From assembly GCF_013520865.1 (NCBI RefSeq), contig NZ_JACDXJ010000001.1:1459001-1523000 (forward strand): a DNA stretch of 64,000 bases, written 5' to 3'. Positions 59,777 through 64,000 of this stretch are shown here, piece by piece. Numbering within the stretch: the first letter of the stretch is position 1; the number at the start of each line of letters is the position of its first letter. A model generated the notes under the pieces. The model was not told the origin of the DNA. It did not search any database and worked only from the letters and a program-made list of their open reading frames with translations. The translations under genes were made by a program, and so were the position numbers. The stretch is from Microvirga mediterraneensis (GTDB lineage: Bacteria > Pseudomonadota > Alphaproteobacteria > Rhizobiales > Beijerinckiaceae).

Positions 59777-60811
59777 TTAATCGTGATGCTCGGCCGGCGC
59801 GGGGGCTAGCGCATCGACCGTGCCGCCGATCAGGTTGCGGCTCAGAAGATGCTCGGTCGTGAGCGCGAAGCGAACCGGCGTGAGGCTCGAGGGCAGGGAG
59901 GTCGTCCAGTCCTTCAGCCGGCGCGCGGCGGCAAGGGCCTCGTCCCGCTCCACGGCCCTGAACCGCACGGTCGAACCAGGGCGCATCTGGGCGAAACGGG
60001 CGAGATCGGCGCTGATCACCGTGGCGATCTTCGGATAGCCGCCCGCCGTCTGCCGGTCGCGCATCAGCACGATGGGCTGGCCGCTGCCCGGCACTTGGAT
60101 ATGGCCGTCCACGATGCCGTCCGAGACGATGTTGAAGCCCTTGGCATGTTCGAGTCGCGGGCCGGTGAGCTGGAAGCCCATGCGGTCGGCCTGCTGGCTG
60201 ATGGTGAAGTCGCTCCCCAGAAACGTCCGGATCGTGTCCGGCGTGAAGTAATCGTCCTGCGGGCCCAACATGACGCGGATCGGGCCGCTCTCCTCCAGCA
60301 TGTCGGCGGTCAGCTGCATCGGCTCGCGGTCCTGCGCGTCCGGGCGGCAGGGCAGGCGGTCTCCCGCCTTGAGGGGAGCGCCTTTCAGGCCGCCGACCCG
60401 GGAGCGCAGGTGGAACGACAGGCTGCCCAGTTCCGGCTCGACCGCGAAGCCTCCCGCAACAGCAAGGTAGGCGAAGGTGCCGGTCCGTGGGTGCCCCACC
60501 TCCAGAACCTGGCCTTCCTTGAGAACCACGGAGGTCTGTGGGGCGACTGGCATTCCATCGATGGTGGCGGAACATCCAGCACCCACGACGGCCAGATGGA
60601 GGTCGCCGCCCTCGCACGTGAAGGCACCGCCGAGATTGACGAACTCGATGGCGGCCGTCTCGGGTGCGTTGCCGACGAGCGCATTCGCCATCGCCAGGGC
60701 CCGGCGGTCCATGGCGCCCGAGGGCGAAACGCCGAAGCCCTGGTAGCCGACGCGTCCGCGATCCTGCAGGGAGGTCATCGGGCCGCAGGCTTTCACCACG
60801 AGATCGGTCAT
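59777..60811 (-). CDS. pxpC: 5-oxoprolinase subunit PxpC / biotin-dependent carboxyltransferase family
   Basis: A 344-residue KipA/PxpC-like protein. The start LVVKACGPMTSLQDRGRVGYQGFGV is family-typical and SDGIVDGHIQVPGSGQPIVLMRDRQTAGGYPKIATVI includes the conserved RQTTGGYP-like motif. With PxpB and PxpA such proteins cleave 5-oxoproline using ATP. Its start overlaps the pxpB stop by 4 bases (ATGA). No pxpA is adjacent in the window. Confidence 0.85.
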   Translation of the reverse strand: MTDLVVKACGPMTSLQDRGRVGYQGFGVSPSGAMDRRALAMANALVGNAPETAAIEFVNLGGAFTCEGGDLHLAVVGAGCSATIDGMPVAPQTSVVLKEGQVLEVGHPRTGTFAYLAVAGGFAVEPELGSLSFHLRSRVGGLKGAPLKAGDRLPCRPDAQDREPMQLTADMLEESGPIRVMLGPQDDYFTPDTIRTFLGSDFTISQQADRMGFQLTGPRLEHAKGFNIVSDGIVDGHIQVPGSGQPIVLMRDRQTAGGYPKIATVISADLARFAQMRPGSTVRFRAVERDEALAAARRLKDWTTSLPSSLTPVRFALTTEHLLSRNLIGGTVDALAPAPAEHHD

Positions 60812-61527
60812 GGGCGCACCTCCTCGGCCACGGGCTCTCCGGCGAGCGCCGCCTTCTCCAGCGCCTCCCAGCGCGAAGCGTCGACCGGTTCGAAGACGAT
60901 CTCGTCGCCGGCCGCGAACAGGAAGACCGGATCGCGCCCCGGCGCATAGGGCCGGACCGGCGTCAGTCCGAGATTGTGCCAGCCGCTCGGCATGTCCATG
61001 GGGGCGATCCCGGCCTGCTCGCCGCCGATCATGATCGTGCCGGCCGGGATCTTCGCCCGGGGATGAAGCCGGCGGGACGTGGCGATCCGCTTGTCGAGAC
61101 CTCCGAGATAGGTGAAGCCCGGCAGGAAGCCGATCATGTAAATGCGGTAGACGGCCGATGAATGGATGTCGATCACCTGGTTCGGCGTCAGGCCGTGCAG
61201 GCTCGCCACCTCTTCCAGATCGATGCCGAATTCGCCGCCATAAACGACCGGCACGCGCCAGCGCCGGCCGACGGCGTTGCGGGGCGGCAGGTTCTGCGTT
61301 TCCGCTTCCAGGAGACCGACCAGGGCGTCATAATCGGTAGCCACCGGGTCGAACTGGATCGTGAGCGAGCGATAGGTCGGCACCGTCTCGATCAGGCCGG
61401 CGGGCGCGCGGCTCCGGACGATGTCGTCCAGCGCGAGGACCATGCCGTTGATGTCCGGGTCGATCGTGGAACCGAACTCGACGGTGACGGCGCTGTCCCC
61501 GCAGGGAAGGATTTTCGGTGTCGGCAC
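60808..61527 (-). CDS. pxpB: 5-oxoprolinase subunit PxpB (KipI family)
   Basis: A 239-residue KipI-like cyclophilin-fold protein. PTPKILPCGDSAVTVEFG is the family N-terminus and YMIGFLPGFTYLGGLD and PAGTIMIGGEQAGIAP are conserved. GTG 61527 was chosen because AGGGG lies 6-10 bases upstream; the frame is open 16 codons earlier. It is upstream of and overlaps pxpC. Confidence 0.85.
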   Translation of the reverse strand: MPTPKILPCGDSAVTVEFGSTIDPDINGMVLALDDIVRSRAPAGLIETVPTYRSLTIQFDPVATDYDALVGLLEAETQNLPPRNAVGRRWRVPVVYGGEFGIDLEEVASLHGLTPNQVIDIHSSAVYRIYMIGFLPGFTYLGGLDKRIATSRRLHPRAKIPAGTIMIGGEQAGIAPMDMPSGWHNLGLTPVRPYAPGRDPVFLFAAGDEIVFEPVDASRWEALEKAALAGEPVAEEVRP

Positions 61528-61753
61528 GATGCACCCCTGTTGACGAACCGGAAGGGCCTCGTGCCCGCATCTCATATTGCCGCCGATCCGGCAACGGGTC
61601 CCGGAGCCGTCGGGCCATGCATCCGGAGCAGGTGAGGGGCTTGCCCGAGGGTCAGCCTTCCATGCGCCTTTTTGCTAGACTCAACCTCGTCCCGTTCTTC
61701 GTGTTATGCCATCCCATCTCATGCCTGAAGCCCAGGCTTAAGCGGAGTAGATC

Positions 61754-62539
61754 ATGACTTTGACATCCAAGACAGCTGTCGTGACAGGCTCGACCAGCGG
61801 CATCGGCCTCGCCATCGCGCGAGCTCTCGCTAAGGAAGGGGCCAATGTGGTCATCAACGGCTTCGGCGACGCGGCCGAGATCGAGAAGGAGCGTGCCGGC
61901 ATCGAGAGCGAGTTCGGCGTCAAGGCCGTCTATTCGCCGGCCGACATGTCGAAGCCGCACGAGATCGAGGAGATGATCCGCCTTGCCGAGCGCACCTTCG
62001 GCAGCGTCGACATCCTGGTCAACAATGCGGGTATCCAGTTCGTCTCGCCGGTGGAAAATTTCCCGGTCGAGAAATGGGACCAGATCATCGCCATCAACCT
62101 GTCGTCGGCGTTCCATGCGATCCGCGCGGCGGTGCCGGGCATGAAGGCGCGCAAATGGGGCCGCATCATCAATACGGCCTCGGCCCATTCCCTCGTCGCC
62201 TCGCCGTTCAAATCGGCCTATGTGGCCGCGAAACACGGCATCGCGGGCCTCACCAAGACGGTGGCGCTGGAGGTTGCGACCGACGGCATCACGGTCAACT
62301 GCATCAGCCCCGGCTATGTCTGGACTCCCCTTGTCGAGAAGCAGATCCCCGACACCATGAAGGCGCGCGGGCTGACCAAGGAGCAGGTGATCAACGACGT
62401 GCTCCTGGAGGCGCAGCCCACCAAGCAGTTCGTCACCGTCGACCAGGTGGCGGCGCTGGCCGTGTTCCTGTGCTCCGATGCGGCAAGCCAGATCTCGGGC
62501 GCGAACATGTCCATGGATGGCGGCTGGACCGCGAAATAG
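61754..62539 (+). CDS. 3-hydroxybutyrate dehydrogenase
   Basis: A 261-residue short-chain dehydrogenase. Cofactor motif TGSTSGIGLAIA, NNAG, and the catalytic Ser (NTASAHSL), Tyr and Lys (YVAAKHG). The extended VTPLVEKQIP-type loop and length resemble BdhA-type enzymes, which oxidise 3-hydroxybutyrate from PHB to acetoacetate. An exact substrate cannot be proved from sequence. It is divergent from pxpB, with 226 bases between starts. Confidence 0.88.
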   Translation: MTLTSKTAVVTGSTSGIGLAIARALAKEGANVVINGFGDAAEIEKERAGIESEFGVKAVYSPADMSKPHEIEEMIRLAERTFGSVDILVNNAGIQFVSPVENFPVEKWDQIIAINLSSAFHAIRAAVPGMKARKWGRIINTASAHSLVASPFKSAYVAAKHGIAGLTKTVALEVATDGITVNCISPGYVWTPLVEKQIPDTMKARGLTKEQVINDVLLEAQPTKQFVTVDQVAALAVFLCSDAASQISGANMSMDGGWTAK

Positions 62540-62550
62540 CTCTTACGATC

Positions 62551-62690
62551 GTCATCCCGGACGAAGCGGAGCGCAGATCCGGGATCGTGCGCAGGAGATG
62601 TCGGTGGCTCTCTCATTGAGGGAGAGGTATTTCTGCGCCATTCTCGTAATACGATCCCGGATCCAAGCTCATGCTTGGTCCGGGATGACA
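62551..62690. repeat. GTCAT...ATGAC inverted repeat, copy 5
   Basis: GTCATCCCGGAC (left) and GTCCGGGATGAC (right) are complements, with GATCCGGGATCGT and ACGATCCCGGATC inside. Each half has a small hairpin (GAAGCGGAGCGC-like; CAAGCTCATGCTTG). It fills the gap between convergent bdhA-like and pip genes. Confidence 0.85.
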
Positions 62691-62706
62691 GCTTGATCAG
62701 ACATCC

Positions 62707-63738
<1,032 letters not shown>

Positions 63739-63817
63739 CTAGCGCGTCGTTCAACTGTCATATAGTTTTGCAACTGGGGAACATGGGTGAAAAGCCCAGC
63801 CACACTGGAGGATGAAG

Positions 63818-64000
63818 ATGTTGACCAAACGCGCCAGCCTGAAGCTGGCTACGGCTCTTGCCGCTTTCATGGTCGTCGGTACGGCGCAGGCCGCCGAGAA
63901 GTTGCGGCTTCTGACCTGGGCCGATTACGTCCCGAAAGACGTGATGGACCAGTTCACGAAGGAAACCGGGATCGAAGTCGAGGTGACCCTCTCGAACAAC
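63818..64000 (+). CDS. Polyamine-type ABC transporter substrate-binding protein, N-terminal part
   Basis: The gene runs off the right end; 61 codons are present. ATG 63818 follows GGAGG. A signal peptide (MLTKRASLKLATALAAFMVV...AQA) is followed by EKLRLLTWADYVPKDVMDQF and KETGIEVEVTLSNN, the usual beginning of PotD/PotF-like periplasmic binding proteins for putrescine or spermidine. Specificity cannot be judged from this fragment. Confidence 0.85.
   Translation, partial: MLTKRASLKLATALAAFMVVGTAQAAEKLRLLTWADYVPKDVMDQFTKETGIEVEVTLSNN

Overview
The window is GC-rich chromosomal DNA from an alphaproteobacterium, most likely a member of the Hyphomicrobiales (Rhizobiales) close to Methylobacteriaceae/Microvirga. 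This rests on gene content: a CP4-type (class II) AroA, an FYDLN acidic protein beside aroA-cmk, the alphaproteobacterial form of SerC behind a serC-type RNA leader, an OlsB-like acyltransferase, a PAS-HisKA_2 sensor kinase and the ruv-ybgC-tol gene order. No sequence search was possible, so genus is inference. Most of the window is core genome with short intergenic gaps. The ORFs on the opposite strand of most genes are GC-driven shadows.

Layout. 1-5.1 kb: the end of a 5-formyltetrahydrofolate cyclo-ligase, ymdB-like phosphoesterase, an ExoD-family membrane protein, yebC and the Holliday-junction genes ruvC, ruvA, ruvB. 5.1-14 kb: the cell-envelope Tol-Pal system (ybgC, tolQ, tolR, tolA, tolB, then pal and cpoB), interrupted by hdeD and a phospholipase D-type gene on the opposite strand. 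14-18.8 kb: tilS, ftsH and glmM. 19-23.6 kb: an RND efflux pump (inner-membrane transporter and adaptor). 23.8-25 kb: an AT-richer accessory patch with a frameshifted toxin-like gene and an overlapping putative immunity gene. 25-29 kb: serine biosynthesis (serC, serA) behind a structured leader, then purU. 29.2-31.4 kb: a second accessory patch with a frameshifted RTX protein gene. 31.4-43.5 kb: EamA transporter, glutamine amidotransferase, PepSY protein, a 6S-like RNA with a near-consensus promoter, DUF2244, nth, a small Cys-rich protein, uppP, glutathione transferase, queG, an olsB-like gene, yifB and a kinase/receiver pair. 43.5-52 kb: mutS, a malic enzyme fusion, a HAD hydrolase and hrpB. 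52-52.8 kb: an AT-rich islet with an ICMT-like methyltransferase. 53-64 kb: mgsA, a DUF1194 protein, cmk, aroA, FYDLN protein, tRNA-Ala(GGC), glcB, pxpC/pxpB, bdhA, a proline iminopeptidase and the start of a polyamine-type binding protein.

Several families of intergenic palindromic repeats run through the window. One has the core AAAAGTGG inside GAGCATCG ends, one begins GTCATCCCGG and ends CCGGGATGAC, and one is built from CCTCCCCCTC arms. Some copies touch genes: one appears to lie in frame inside the N-terminus of ybgC, and one supplies the stop codons of two convergent genes (nth and the small Cys-rich gene).

The best candidates for something undescribed are the toxin/immunity-like pair at 23.8-25.0 kb, the structured RNA at 34.36-34.6 kb, and the effect of the palindromic repeats on coding sequence. 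Both frameshifted genes sit in accessory patches and each is explained by a single G gained or lost in a G run, so sequencing error must be excluded before calling them pseudogenes.
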